A stretch of DNA of 27,820 nucleotides from an uncultured Collinsella sp. (GTDB taxonomy: Bacteria; Actinomycetota; Coriobacteriia; Coriobacteriales; Coriobacteriaceae): positions 1 to 27,820 of the forward strand of contig CABUDQ010000027.1 of assembly GCA_902490365.1 (NCBI GenBank). Direction: 5' to 3'. The stretch's first letter is position 1; every line of letters begins with the position of its first letter. The position numbers and the translations under genes were made by a program. The notes below the pieces were generated by a model. The model was not told the origin of the DNA and ran no database searches. It worked only from the letters and a program-made list of their open reading frames with translations. Shown here piece by piece: positions 1 to 7,369 of the stretch.

Positions 1-912
1 TACGGTGACGACGACCGCGGCAAGCTCGGCTTCCTCGTGTTTGCCGCTGCCGCCCCGGGCTCCATGTTCTTCCTGACGGGCGACTCCACGCTCAACCCGC
101 TCGTTGCGCAGTACAGCGCCGAGGCCGGCGGCATGAGCCCGTCCTTTGTCGACTGGTTCCTGTGCATGAGCGTGCCTATGCTGGTCGCGCTGCTGTGCAC
201 CCTGTTCCTGGGCCTCTTCCTCTTTAAGCCCAGCAAGGAGCTCGTCTACGATCGCGAGCAGATCGTGGCCAAGCAGGCCGCGCTCGGCAAGCTCTCCGTC
301 AAGGAGATTCGCACCATCGTGTGGCTTGTCATCGCCATTGCGCTGTGGCTCACCGTCTCGGGCGATTACATCGGCTGGGTCACCCTGGCCATCGGCGTCT
401 CTCTTGCCATGCCCATCATCGGCGAGGTCCTCACCCCCGCCAGCTGGAATGCCGTCGACATCAAGTCCCTCATGTTCCTGACGGCCGCCATGGCCGTGGG
501 CTCCGTGGGCGGTGCCACCGGTATGAACGCCTGGATCGCCGATGTTGTGCTTCCCAGCTCCGTGCCCGAGAACATCTTCCTGTTCGCCCTGCTTGTCGCC
601 GCGCTTTCCATGATCATCCACATGTTCATGGGCTCGGTCATGGCCGTGCTCGGCGTGTGCGTGCCGGCGTTCATCAGCTTTGCGGCCGGCTCCAGCGTGA
701 GCCCGCTCGCCGTGGCGCTCATCGTCTTCACGTCCATCAACATCCACTACATCCTGCCGTTCCATAACCTGCCGATCCTTATCGGCGAGGGCAAGGACGC
801 TGGCGGCTACACCTCCAAAGAGGCTATGCGCATGGGCATTCCCCTCACTGCGGTCGTCTTTATCGTCGTGCTGGTCGAGGCCGCCTGGTTCCACCTCTTT
901 GGCCTGATGTAA
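1..912 (+). CDS. SLC13/DASS-type anion permease, 3' portion
   Basis: C-terminal part of a polytopic inner-membrane transporter; the frame is open to the first base of the window, so the true start lies upstream. About 303 residues are visible, with roughly seven hydrophobic segments. A hydrophilic loop (KPSKELVYDREQI, near residues 70-82) precedes the second bundle. The end, with an INIHYILPFHN stretch followed by a small-residue-rich final helix, resembles the second half of SLC13/DASS-type sodium:carboxylate symporters. The next genes encode a UbiD-type decarboxylase and its cofactor enzyme, so an aromatic acid such as gallate or protocatechuate is the likely cargo; this is inferred from context only. 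Family assignment is moderate, substrate is weak. A GTG at 37 is an internal codon rather than a start, because no ribosome binding site precedes it. Confidence 0.75.
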   Translation, partial: YGDDDRGKLGFLVFAAAAPGSMFFLTGDSTLNPLVAQYSAEAGGMSPSFVDWFLCMSVPMLVALLCTLFLGLFLFKPSKELVYDREQIVAKQAALGKLSVKEIRTIVWLVIAIALWLTVSGDYIGWVTLAIGVSLAMPIIGEVLTPASWNAVDIKSLMFLTAAMAVGSVGGATGMNAWIADVVLPSSVPENIFLFALLVAALSMIIHMFMGSVMAVLGVCVPAFISFAAGSSVSPLAVALIVFTSINIHYILPFHNLPILIGEGKDAGGYTSKEAMRMGIPLTAVVFIVVLVEAAWFHLFGLM

Positions 913-917
913 GCAGT

Positions 918-1029
918 CGAGTGCTTGGCTGTAATTAGCCGAGTGCTTGAACTGCGAGTGCCCGAGCGCCCCATCTATGAGCGCTGCGGCCCCATTACGT
1001 TACCAAGCCGGCGGCACTCCCGCCGCCGG
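918..1029 (+). promoter_or_regulatory. Leader of the decarboxylase gene: direct repeats and hairpin
   Basis: The 141-bp gap between the permease and decarboxylase genes holds two exact copies of CGAGTGCTTG (918-927 and 940-949) and a partial third (CGAGTG at 955). It also holds a perfect 8-bp hairpin, CCGGCGGC (1008-1015) with GCCGCCGG (1022-1029), loop ACTCCC. The hairpin has no T tract and ends 11 bases before the ribosome binding site. The repeats could be a regulator site and the hairpin an mRNA stability or attenuation element. Function is inferred; only the repeats and pairing are seen. Confidence 0.35.
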
Positions 1030-1053
1030 ACACTCTCCCGAAAGGAGCACGCT

Positions 1054-2541
1054 ATGTCCACTACCGATGCTTCCCAGATCCACGATCTGCGCTCCGCGCT
1101 CGACTTTTTGCGCGAGATGCCCGGCCAGCTGCTCGAGACCGACACCCAGGTCGATCCGGACGCCGAGGTCTCGGGCGTCTATCGCCACGTCGGTGCCGGC
1201 GGCACCGTTATGCGTCCGACCAAAGAGGGTCCGGCGATGGTCTTCAACAACGTCAAGGGCTTTGACGATGCCAAGGTCTGCATCGGCATGCTTGCCAGCC
1301 GCAAGCGCGTTGCCGCCCTGCTCGACCTGGACGAGGAGCACCTGGGCCTCGAAATCGGCAAGCGCTTCGAGAACCTGATCGCGCCCGAGCGGATCGCCGA
1401 GGGTGCGCACGTCGACTGCCAGGAGGTCGTGTACAAGGCGACCGACGAGGGCTTTGACCTGCGCAAGATCGTTCCCGCTCCTACCAACACGCCCGTCGAC
1501 GGCGGCCCCTACATCACCATGGGCCTCGCCTACGGCACGAGCCACGACGGCTCCCAGTCCGACGTGACCATCCACCGCTTCTCCTGCGTCGACAAGGACA
1601 AGCTCGCCATGTGGATCACCCCGGGCAGCCGTCACCTTGGCGCCTTCTTTGACGAGTACTGCCAGCGCGGCGAGGACATGCCCATTTCCATCTCCATCGG
1701 CCTGGACCCCGCTGTGTACATGTGCTGCGGCTTCGAGGCTCCCACCACGCCGCTCGGCTTCAACGAGTTGCAAATTGCCGGCGCCCTGCGCGGCCACGCT
1801 GTCGAGCTTGCCGACTGCGTCACCGTTCCGCAGAAGTGCATTGCCAATGCCGAGTATGTGCTCGAGGGCTACCTCATGCACGACGAGACCATCAACGAGG
1901 ATGTCAACGGCCACGGCTACGCCATGCCCGAGTTCCCCGGCTACACCGGCGGCGCCAAGGTCTGCCCGGTGATCAAGATCACCGCCGTCACCACGCGCGT
2001 CAACCCCATCATGGAGAGCTGCATCGGCCCTTCGCACGAGCACGTGTCCATGGCCGGTATCCCCACCGAGGCTTCCATCTACAAGATGGTCGAGACCGCT
2101 ATCCCGGGCCGCCTGCTCAACGTCCACGCTGCTCCCTGCGGCGGCGGCAAGTTCGTTGCCATCATGCAGTTCAAGAAGTCGAGCAAAAATGACGAGGGCC
2201 GTCAGCGCAACGCCGCCATGCTCGCCTTCTCGGCATTCTCCGAGCTCAAGCATGTGATCCTGGTTGACGAAGACGTCGACATCTTCGACATGAGCGACGT
2301 GATGTGGGCCATGACCACGCGCTTCCAGGCCGACGTGGACCTCATCACCATCCCCGGTTGCCACTGCCACGTGCTCGACCCGTCCAATGACCCCGCGTTC
2401 GATCCTTCGATTCGCGAGCACGGCATCGCCTGCAAGGCCATCTTCGACTGCACGGTTCCGTTCGACCTCAAGAAGAACTTCATCCGCTCGCAGTTCATGG
2501 AGATCGACATGGACAAGTGGGCCAAGGAGATTGCTTTCTAG
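1054..2541 (+). CDS. UbiD-family decarboxylase, gallate decarboxylase (LpdC)-like
   Basis: Predicted cytoplasmic non-oxidative decarboxylase of 495 residues that uses prenylated FMN. The ATG at 1054 is chosen because AAAGGAG lies just upstream; the frame is open further 5' (to 925) but no good ribosome binding site supports that. The protein reads like the gallate/protocatechuate decarboxylase subgroup (LpdC of Lactobacillus plantarum, from memory). Shared stretches include GVYRHVGAGGTV, EGPAMVFNNVKGF, PAPTNTPVDGGPYI, EEHVSMAGIPTEAS-like, and VDEDVDIFDM. The catalytic Arg equivalent is in TIHRFS (R175) and the catalytic Glu in AMPEFPGY (E293). The more usual EGPFGE motif is replaced by GYAMPE, as I recall for LpdC. 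The ubiX gene follows after 33 bp. No small LpdD/VdcD-like subunit gene is visible. Family is very sure; the exact substrate (gallate, protocatechuate or another hydroxybenzoate) is inferred. Confidence 0.9.
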   Translation: MSTTDASQIHDLRSALDFLREMPGQLLETDTQVDPDAEVSGVYRHVGAGGTVMRPTKEGPAMVFNNVKGFDDAKVCIGMLASRKRVAALLDLDEEHLGLEIGKRFENLIAPERIAEGAHVDCQEVVYKATDEGFDLRKIVPAPTNTPVDGGPYITMGLAYGTSHDGSQSDVTIHRFSCVDKDKLAMWITPGSRHLGAFFDEYCQRGEDMPISISIGLDPAVYMCCGFEAPTTPLGFNELQIAGALRGHAVELADCVTVPQKCIANAEYVLEGYLMHDETINEDVNGHGYAMPEFPGYTGGAKVCPVIKITAVTTRVNPIMESCIGPSHEHVSMAGIPTEASIYKMVETAIPGRLLNVHAAPCGGGKFVAIMQFKKSSKNDEGRQRNAAMLAFSAFSELKHVILVDEDVDIFDMSDVMWAMTTRFQADVDLITIPGCHCHVLDPSNDPAFDPSIREHGIACKAIFDCTVPFDLKKNFIRSQFMEIDMDKWAKEIAF

Positions 2542-2574
2542 TAAGTAGCCCTACCAAGTAGTTAAGGAGTTGTC

Positions 2575-3153
2575 ATGCCTGAGTCTTCTGTCCGTCCCCG
2601 TCGCATTGTCGTTGGCGTGTCTGGCGCCAGCGGTGCCGCGCTGGGCCTTGAGTGCCTCGAATGCCTGCGCCAGGCAGGTGCCGAGTCGGCGCTTGTCGTC
2701 ACGCGCGGGGGAGAGATCACCATCGAGCAGGAGCTCGGCATGACGCTCGACGAGTTTGCGTGCCATGCCGATGTGGTCTACGACAACAAGAACATCGGCG
2801 CCGCCATCGCAAGCGGCACCTATCCGGTCGACGGTATGATCGTGGCTCCCTGCTCCATGAAGACGCTCGCCGGCATCGCGAGCGGCTACAGCGACAATCT
2901 GTTGCTGCGTGCGGCCGACGTGCAGATGAAAGAGCAGCGCCGCCTGGTGCTCATGGTGCGCGAGACGCCCTTCAGCGCCATTCATGTCGACAACATGGCG
3001 CGCCTTGCGCGCGTACCGGGCGTCATGCTCATGCCGCCCATGCTTACGTTTTACAACGGCCCCGCCACGCTCGATGACGCGGTGCATCACATCGCCGCCA
3101 AGGCGCTCGAGGCCGTCGGCGTGTCATGTGCAAACTATAAGCGCTGGTCATAG
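2575..3153 (+). CDS. ubiX: UbiX-family flavin prenyltransferase (LpdB-like)
   Basis: Enzyme of 192 residues that joins a dimethylallyl group to FMN to make the prenyl-FMN cofactor needed by UbiD-type decarboxylases. Length is typical. The flavin phosphate loop GVSGASG is at residues 14-20, and the APCSMKTLAGIASG segment at 91-104 and LMVRETPFS at 126-134 are family hallmarks. The start has AAGGAG five bases upstream. It lies 33 bp after the decarboxylase gene, so the two are almost certainly co-transcribed and the enzyme supplies cofactor to its neighbour. In lactobacilli the lpdB and lpdC genes are far apart (recalled); here they are adjacent. Confidence 0.93.
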   Translation: MPESSVRPRRIVVGVSGASGAALGLECLECLRQAGAESALVVTRGGEITIEQELGMTLDEFACHADVVYDNKNIGAAIASGTYPVDGMIVAPCSMKTLAGIASGYSDNLLLRAADVQMKEQRRLVLMVRETPFSAIHVDNMARLARVPGVMLMPPMLTFYNGPATLDDAVHHIAAKALEAVGVSCANYKRWS

Positions 3154-3186
3154 GCGTCTTTAGGGTAGGATACGAGTAGTGTTTGA

Positions 3187-3215
3187 GCCCGCTGCCCCTG
3201 TGGGCGGCGGGCTTT
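3187..3215 (+). terminator. Terminator-like hairpin in the leader of the MerR gene
   Basis: GCCCGCTGCCC (3187-3197) pairs with GGGCGGCGGGC (3202-3212) through an 11-bp stem with one G-U pair and loop CTGT, then TTT. It can end the ubiX transcript. It lies only 22 bases before the MerR ribosome binding site and a possible -10 (TAGGAT, 3166-3171) lies before it, so it may instead attenuate merR transcription. The short T run makes termination strength uncertain. Confidence 0.55.
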
Positions 3216-3245
3216 GTGCGCTAAAAGGATGTGCCGGGAGGACTT

Positions 3246-4115
3246 ATGCAGACAGGCATGTATGCGATTAGCGAGATGGCGAGCTTGTTTAACGTTTCGC
3301 GCCAAACGCTCATCTACTACGACAAGATCGGTCTGTTTAAACCCGCCGTGGTTAACGAAAAGGGCTACCGTTTCTATTCGCCTACGCAGATCCCGCTCAT
3401 GCGTCTGATTTGCATGCTTCGCGACCTGGGGCTCGAACTCGACGAGATTGACCGCCTGACCTCGACGTTCGACATTGGCGAGATGACCGATCACCTGCGC
3501 TCGCGGGTGCAGGCGCTCGATGAACAGATCGCCGGGCTCAAAGCCGAGCGCGCGAGTGTGCAGGAGCGTCTGAGCTTTTACGACGAGGCGGTTTACTGGC
3601 GCGAGCGCGAGGGCAAGCCGGAGCTCAAACAGTTTGAGCGCCGCTACGTGGTCTTTGAGGAGTTCCCGGGCGATATCGAGCGCGGCCGCTCGATGCTTCA
3701 CCCCACGCTCATGCGGGCGATTCTGCGCATGCGTACGTTGACGGGCACGCGCCCCATGCGCGGCTGGGGTGCCATGCTGCGTCGCGAGGCGCTGCATTCC
3801 GACGACCCTATTGCCGGCGCCGGCTCCTTTGCCGTGCTGCCGCGCGGTGCCGAGGAGCTGCTGCCGAGCGATCCCGCCGAGCTGGCAGAGATTGGCATCG
3901 AGGTGCTGCCCGAGGGCACATATCTGTGCATGAGCCGCTGGGGCATGCCATACGAGCCCGAGGGCATCCGCGCCATCGTTGCCTGCATGGACGAGCACGC
4001 GCTCCAGCCTATCGGCAACGCCTTCGACTTTTGCTACCTCGATACCACGAGCTACGACGAGTCCCACCAAGAGGACTTCTGCTGCATCCAAATCCCCGTA
4101 GCCCTCCAGATGTGA
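3246..4115 (+). CDS. MerR-family transcriptional regulator with effector-binding domain
   Basis: DNA-binding regulator of 289 residues. The N-terminal winged helix-turn-helix spans about residues 5-75 and carries the MerR signature (AISEMASLFNVSRQTLIYYD, then GYRFYS). A dimerisation coiled coil follows at about 88-125 (RVQALDEQIAGLKAERASVQ). The C-terminal half (about 130-289) looks like a GyrI/BmrR-type ligand-binding domain. No cysteine metal-site pattern is evident at the end of the coiled coil, so a small organic ligand is more likely than a metal. ATG 3246 is preferred because GGGAGG sits just before it; an in-frame GTG at 3231 has no better site. It follows the decarboxylase module on the same strand and is the obvious candidate regulator, though it could control something else. 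Its TGA stop lies inside a 29-bp palindromic repeat. Confidence 0.88.
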   Translation: MQTGMYAISEMASLFNVSRQTLIYYDKIGLFKPAVVNEKGYRFYSPTQIPLMRLICMLRDLGLELDEIDRLTSTFDIGEMTDHLRSRVQALDEQIAGLKAERASVQERLSFYDEAVYWREREGKPELKQFERRYVVFEEFPGDIERGRSMLHPTLMRAILRMRTLTGTRPMRGWGAMLRREALHSDDPIAGAGSFAVLPRGAEELLPSDPAELAEIGIEVLPEGTYLCMSRWGMPYEPEGIRAIVACMDEHALQPIGNAFDFCYLDTTSYDESHQEDFCCIQIPVALQM

Positions 4116-4139
4116 CAAAGGGACAGTCCCTTTGTCACA
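4111..4139. repeat. 29-bp perfect palindromic repeat overlapping the merR stop
   Basis: TGTGACAAAGGGAC (4111-4124), one spacer base A, then GTCCCTTTGTCACA (4126-4139): a perfect 14-bp inverted repeat. The regulator's TGA stop (4113-4115) is part of its left arm. A degraded relative is at 10829-10856. It would form a very stable hairpin in RNA, but no T tract follows. It resembles short palindromic intergenic repeats I recall from Coriobacteriia; that recollection is not verified. Confidence 0.8.
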
Positions 4140-4166
4140 TTCGCGGCATGGCTGCCGCCCAAACCA

Positions 4167-4228
4167 TCACAACATTCGATGAAAATCTCGAAAACGAGGA
4201 AAAGCGTCGAATGTTGTGACGCTTTTCC
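4167..4228 (+). repeat. Two overlapping, mutually exclusive hairpins
   Basis: Hairpin I pairs TCACAACATTCGA (4167-4179) with TCGAATGTTGTGA (4207-4219), a perfect 13-bp stem enclosing a small CTCG-AAAA-CGAG hairpin (4187-4198). Hairpin II pairs GGAAAAGCGTC (4198-4208) with GACGCTTTTCC (4218-4228), a perfect 11-bp stem. The two share bases 4207-4208 and 4218-4219, so both cannot form fully. They lie in the leader of the membrane protein gene at 4311. This may be a regulatory switch or a nested palindromic repeat. Confidence 0.6.
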
Positions 4229-4310
4229 TGTCTGTGCCGGCGAGCTCCCGTGTCATCTGGGGGTATAAGGCTAGCAAGTGTTTATTTGCGAGGCTTAAGG
4301 GGCGCCCCGT

Positions 4311-5180
4311 ATGGATATCGATAACTTTGAATGGTGGTATAGCGAGGGCGAGGCTCCGGACGAAGAGTGGGACGAGCCCGCGCCGTGTGACGTGTCGAGC
4401 GACGAGGACGAGACCGGCAACGATGCCGGTGTCGAGCCTGAAGCCGCCTCCGATGCCGCCGAACCCCTAACCTTTGAACAGGCTTGGGCCCAGGCCGAGG
4501 CCGACGAGGCGAAGGCCGATGCCACGGCCACGCTCGGCGAGCCGGCTGATATGTCGATCTCGCCGGCAAAGACCCCGCAGCCGCGTCACACTATCGATCC
4601 CGACAGCACGGCATCCTTCAGCATTCTCGACGTGCCCTCGCAGGGTGCCCAGGCGCCTGCGCCCACGCATCGCCCCGATCTGGCTCGCGAGGAAGATGCG
4701 GGACGTCGCTCTCCGTTTGGCCCCATCCTTATCGCCTTTATGGCCGGCGTTATCGCATGCTCGGTAATTGGAAACGTCTGGAGCCATGTTGAACAACAGC
4801 GCAAAGACGCCGCCAAGGTCGAGATGTCTGTCGAGCAATCGCTCAGCCGCACGCGCTCGGTGCATGTATCGGTCGAGGTTAAGGACGGCGCGACGTGGGA
4901 CACCGCGCGCGGCGACAGCCAGATGCTCGTCCATATCGTGGGTCGCACGCTCAAGGGGCAAGCGATCGACGAGTACCAATACGTCAATTCCGAAGGTGAC
5001 GGCATCGAGCTCAAGCCCGGCGACTACGAGCTCACGGTCGATGAGCCGCCCGTCGCCACCGACGGCACGCGTTACCGTGCCTCAAAGCGCATGGTTCCGG
5101 TGAGTTTTAATTCACAGGCGCCCGATACGGTCGATAGCACGCCGCAGGGCGGGTTTGACCTTTACGCTATTGCTCAATAA
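4311..5180 (+). CDS. Uncharacterised acidic single-pass membrane protein
   Basis: Protein of 289 residues that I do not recognise. Residues 1-130 are strongly acidic and low in complexity, rich in Asp, Glu, Ala and Pro, and probably disordered. One hydrophobic segment lies at about 137-157 (ILIAFMAGVIACSVIGNVW). The part after it (about 158-289) looks folded and may be a small beta-rich domain (SVHVSVEVKDGATWD, ELTVDEPPVA). With the acidic tail before the helix, the likely layout is cytoplasmic N-terminus and extracytoplasmic C-terminus. The start ATG follows an AAGGGG-like site and a GGGGCGCCCC palindrome. Flanking genes (regulator before, epimerase after) give no functional clue. A role in cell-surface sensing or envelope function would be a guess. 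Confidence 0.75.
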   Translation: MDIDNFEWWYSEGEAPDEEWDEPAPCDVSSDEDETGNDAGVEPEAASDAAEPLTFEQAWAQAEADEAKADATATLGEPADMSISPAKTPQPRHTIDPDSTASFSILDVPSQGAQAPAPTHRPDLAREEDAGRRSPFGPILIAFMAGVIACSVIGNVWSHVEQQRKDAAKVEMSVEQSLSRTRSVHVSVEVKDGATWDTARGDSQMLVHIVGRTLKGQAIDEYQYVNSEGDGIELKPGDYELTVDEPPVATDGTRYRASKRMVPVSFNSQAPDTVDSTPQGGFDLYAIAQ

Positions 5181-5259
5181 CTGCACCTGTCGCTCAACCC
5201 CGCCGCCAAGAGTGGGACAATAGCCCTCGACACCGTTGTTTACTATTGGAGGAAGTAGC

Positions 5260-6153
5260 ATGTCCACCGTCACTACCATCAAGCGCGGCGGCCTCATCGC
5301 GGCCATCGATTCCATGGGCGCCCAGCTCACGAGCCTTGCCCTCAACGGCAACGAGTATCTGTGGCAGGGCGACCCGGCCTTTTGGGGCAAGCATGCGCCT
5401 ATCCTGTTCCCCATCGTGGGATCGCTGCGCAACAACATGGCGACATCTGCGGCCGGCACCTGCGAGATGCCGCGCCATGGACTCGCTCGCATCGTCGAGC
5501 ACAAGTTGGTCGAGGTTTCGGAGGATGGCTCCTCGGTAACGTACGAGATCACTGACACGCCCGAGTTGCTCAAGGCGTTCCCGTTCCACTTTAAGCTCAA
5601 CATGACCTATGCCCTGACCGGCGACGCCACGCTCACGCAGACCTTTGCCGTCACCAACACCGGCGACGTGGCCCTGCCGTTCTCGGTGGGCGGTCATCCT
5701 GCATTCAACGTGCCCGCCCCCGGTGCCGAAGACGAGGCGTTCGAGGATTACGAGCTGGCGTTTACCGAGGCTTGGACTAACGAGGCCCCCATCATCACGC
5801 CCGACGGTCTTATGACGTTCGAGGGCAGCTACAAGGCTCCCGATAACTCGGACGTGCTGCCCATCACGCACCGCAGCTTCGATAACGATGCCATCATGTT
5901 CACCGATGTCCCGGGTTCCACGCTCACGCTGCGCGGCCGCAAGTCGGGCCACGGCGTCAAGATCGACTTTGAGGGCTTTAAGTACATCGGCGTGTGGTCT
6001 GCCGCCAACGACGCCCCGTTTGTGGCGCTCGAGCCCTGGACCGGCCACACCACCATGGACACCGAGGACGACGTCTTTGAGCACAAGGTCAACACCATTA
6101 CCTTGGCACCGGGTGAGACGGACGTTCGCAGCTTTAGCGTTACCCTGCTCTAG
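5260..6153 (+). CDS. Aldose 1-epimerase family protein (LacX/GalM-like)
   Basis: Predicted cytoplasmic enzyme of 297 residues with a galactose-mutarotase-like beta-sandwich fold. Such enzymes interconvert alpha and beta anomers of sugars or act on sugar phosphates. Landmarks are PILFPIVGSLRNN (47-59), MPRHGLAR with a conserved His (H73), VGGHPAFN with the second His (H146), and LEPWTGHTT near the C-terminus. These fit the LacX-like branch rather than classical GalM. ATG 5260 is chosen because GGAGG lies about 7 bases upstream; in-frame codons back to 5236 have no ribosome binding site. The gene seems monocistronic: it is followed directly by a hairpin and a structured repeat with a terminator. 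No sugar pathway genes adjoin, so the substrate is unknown. Confidence 0.88.
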   Translation: MSTVTTIKRGGLIAAIDSMGAQLTSLALNGNEYLWQGDPAFWGKHAPILFPIVGSLRNNMATSAAGTCEMPRHGLARIVEHKLVEVSEDGSSVTYEITDTPELLKAFPFHFKLNMTYALTGDATLTQTFAVTNTGDVALPFSVGGHPAFNVPAPGAEDEAFEDYELAFTEAWTNEAPIITPDGLMTFEGSYKAPDNSDVLPITHRSFDNDAIMFTDVPGSTLTLRGRKSGHGVKIDFEGFKYIGVWSAANDAPFVALEPWTGHTTMDTEDDVFEHKVNTITLAPGETDVRSFSVTLL

Positions 6154-6155
6154 AG

Positions 6156-6183
6156 GTTCCGCCGTTCTAACGAACGACGGACC
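6156..6183 (+). repeat. Upstream hairpin of structured repeat, copy A
   Basis: Immediately after the epimerase stop, GTTCCGCCGTTC pairs with GAACGACGGACC across the loop TAAC, with two mismatches. Position and size match hairpins at 12190-12217 and 27733-27760, which also precede copies of the structured repeat. Copy A's hairpin differs in sequence from those two. Confidence 0.6.
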
Positions 6184-6185
6184 GG

Positions 6186-6318
6186 TCGACGCTGCGCGCC
6201 GCCCAGAGCGACAATTTGTCATTCAAAAGGCAAGGCATGACCAGAAGGTCTATGCCTTGCCTTTTTCATGCTAACTTGTTCGCTCTGGGTGGCGCCCGCT
6301 GGCATTGCCAAAACATCG
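6186..6318 (+). repeat. Structured 133-bp repeat, copy A
   Basis: This segment matches 12221-12353 with five differences over 133 bp and no gaps; the first 86 bp are identical. In copy A a closing helix can form between CCAGAGCGACAA (6203-6214) and TTGTTCGCTCTGG (6276-6288, one bulged T), extended by seven more pairs (6196-6202 with 6289-6295). It surrounds the terminator-like hairpin at 6225-6266. TCGACGCT occurs at its left end (6186-6193) and again just past the right end (6316-6323). I do not recognise this as a named family. Confidence 0.85.
6225..6266 (+). terminator. Rho-independent terminator-like hairpin inside repeat copy A
   Basis: AAAAGGCAAGGCAT (6225-6238) pairs with ATGCCTTGCCTTTT (6252-6265); inside it GACC pairs with GGTC around AGAA, with a single bulged T. 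The stem ends in a run of five T. It is a strong candidate terminator for the epimerase transcript and, because the stem is symmetrical with A-rich and T-rich ends, could act on both strands. Confidence 0.7.
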
Positions 6319-6433
6319 ACGCTCCCAATGACTACCGTGTGTCTATTAATTTTTCGAGCTTGTGCTGCGCTGCTGGTCGCTGGCGTATATCCTGTTAAGT
6401 CGTCAGCATACGATTCAACAGGGAAGGCAGATT

Positions 6434-7360
6434 ATGCATTCTCCCCATCAACGCGACGCGCATCCACAGCCGGTATGCAGCCGTCGCATCTTTTTGGGTA
6501 GCGCTCTCGCTGCGAGCGCTTCTGTCGTCGCCGGCGCACTTGCCGGCTGCCAGCGTCCCTCCACGCTGGAAGTAGTTCAGTCCACGACGGGCGGCGGTCG
6601 CGACGACCTGTCCGATTCTGTGATCGGCAAGGATAAGATCCGCATCGGCATGGAGGCGGCCTACGCCCCGTACAACTGGCAGGTTTCCGAGGCCAGCGAG
6701 TTCACGATCCCCATCGACAACGTGCAGGGCGCCTATGCCGATGGCTACGACGTGCAGATCGCCAAGATCGTCTGCAAGGCTCTCGGCGGCGAGCCCGTTG
6801 CCGTCAAGCAGAGCTTCTCGGGCCTTATCGACTCGCTCAACAACGGCCAGATTGACCTCATCATCGCCGGCATGAGCGCCACGCCCGAGCGCGAGGAGTC
6901 CGTCGGCTTTTCCGACCCGTACTTCATTGGCTACTTTGGCCTGTTCGTAAAAGAGGGCTCGCCCTACCAAAACGCCACCAAGCTCAGCGACTTCAGCGGT
7001 GCCACGGTGCTCGGCCAAAAGGACACCATGCTCGATACCGTCATCGACGAGATTCCGGGCGTTGTGCACAAGAACCCGGTCGATTCGGTCCCCACGGTGT
7101 TCTCGAATCTGCTGCAGGGCACGTGCGACGCCGTGACCTACAACACTGAGAACGAAAAGGGCTATATGGCCCAAAATCCCGGTATCGTCCCCATCCACTT
7201 TGCCGAGGGCGAGGGCTTTAAGCAGGAGGTCACGGCAAATGTCGGTTGCCGCAAGGGCTCGGACAAACTGCTTAAGCTCATCGACAAGACACTCAAGGGC
7301 ATTAGCCAAGAGGAGCGCGACCAAATGTGGGACGCGTGCCTCGACCGTCAGCCGGCATAG
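6434..7360 (+). CDS. Amino-acid ABC transporter substrate-binding lipoprotein
   Basis: Extracytoplasmic receptor of 308 residues for a polar amino-acid importer. The N-terminus has a twin-arginine signal (SRRIFLG, residues 16-22), a hydrophobic stretch and a lipobox ALAGC with the lipid-bearing Cys at 39. This suggests Tat export followed by lipidation. The mature part is a family 3 solute-binding protein: IRIGMEAAYAPYNW near the start, GYDVQIAKIVCKALG, then DLIIAGMSATPEREESVGFSDPY, the usual ligand-contact region. ATG 6434 follows GGGAAGG and is preferred over an in-frame GTG at 6362, which would spoil the signal peptide. The permease gene follows after 9 bp and the ATPase after that. The ligand cannot be read from sequence; a polar or basic amino acid is likely. 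Confidence 0.9.
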   Translation: MHSPHQRDAHPQPVCSRRIFLGSALAASASVVAGALAGCQRPSTLEVVQSTTGGGRDDLSDSVIGKDKIRIGMEAAYAPYNWQVSEASEFTIPIDNVQGAYADGYDVQIAKIVCKALGGEPVAVKQSFSGLIDSLNNGQIDLIIAGMSATPEREESVGFSDPYFIGYFGLFVKEGSPYQNATKLSDFSGATVLGQKDTMLDTVIDEIPGVVHKNPVDSVPTVFSNLLQGTCDAVTYNTENEKGYMAQNPGIVPIHFAEGEGFKQEVTANVGCRKGSDKLLKLIDKTLKGISQEERDQMWDACLDRQPA

Positions 7361-7369
7361 GGAGGCAGC

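Noticed and set aside
1000..2421. Long opposite-strand reading frame of 473 codons over the decarboxylase gene
   Set aside because: It mirrors a high-GC gene with strong codon bias, has no family motif or ribosome site, and the + strand frame is clearly real.
4111..4139. CRISPR-like repeat unit
   Set aside because: Only single separated copies exist, with no regular spacers and no cas genes.
6216..6398. Small ORFs running through structured repeat copy A, with a similar one in copy B (12158-12376)
   Set aside because: They translate the repeat itself, including both hairpin arms, and lack ribosome sites. The shared peptide reflects DNA identity rather than a conserved protein.
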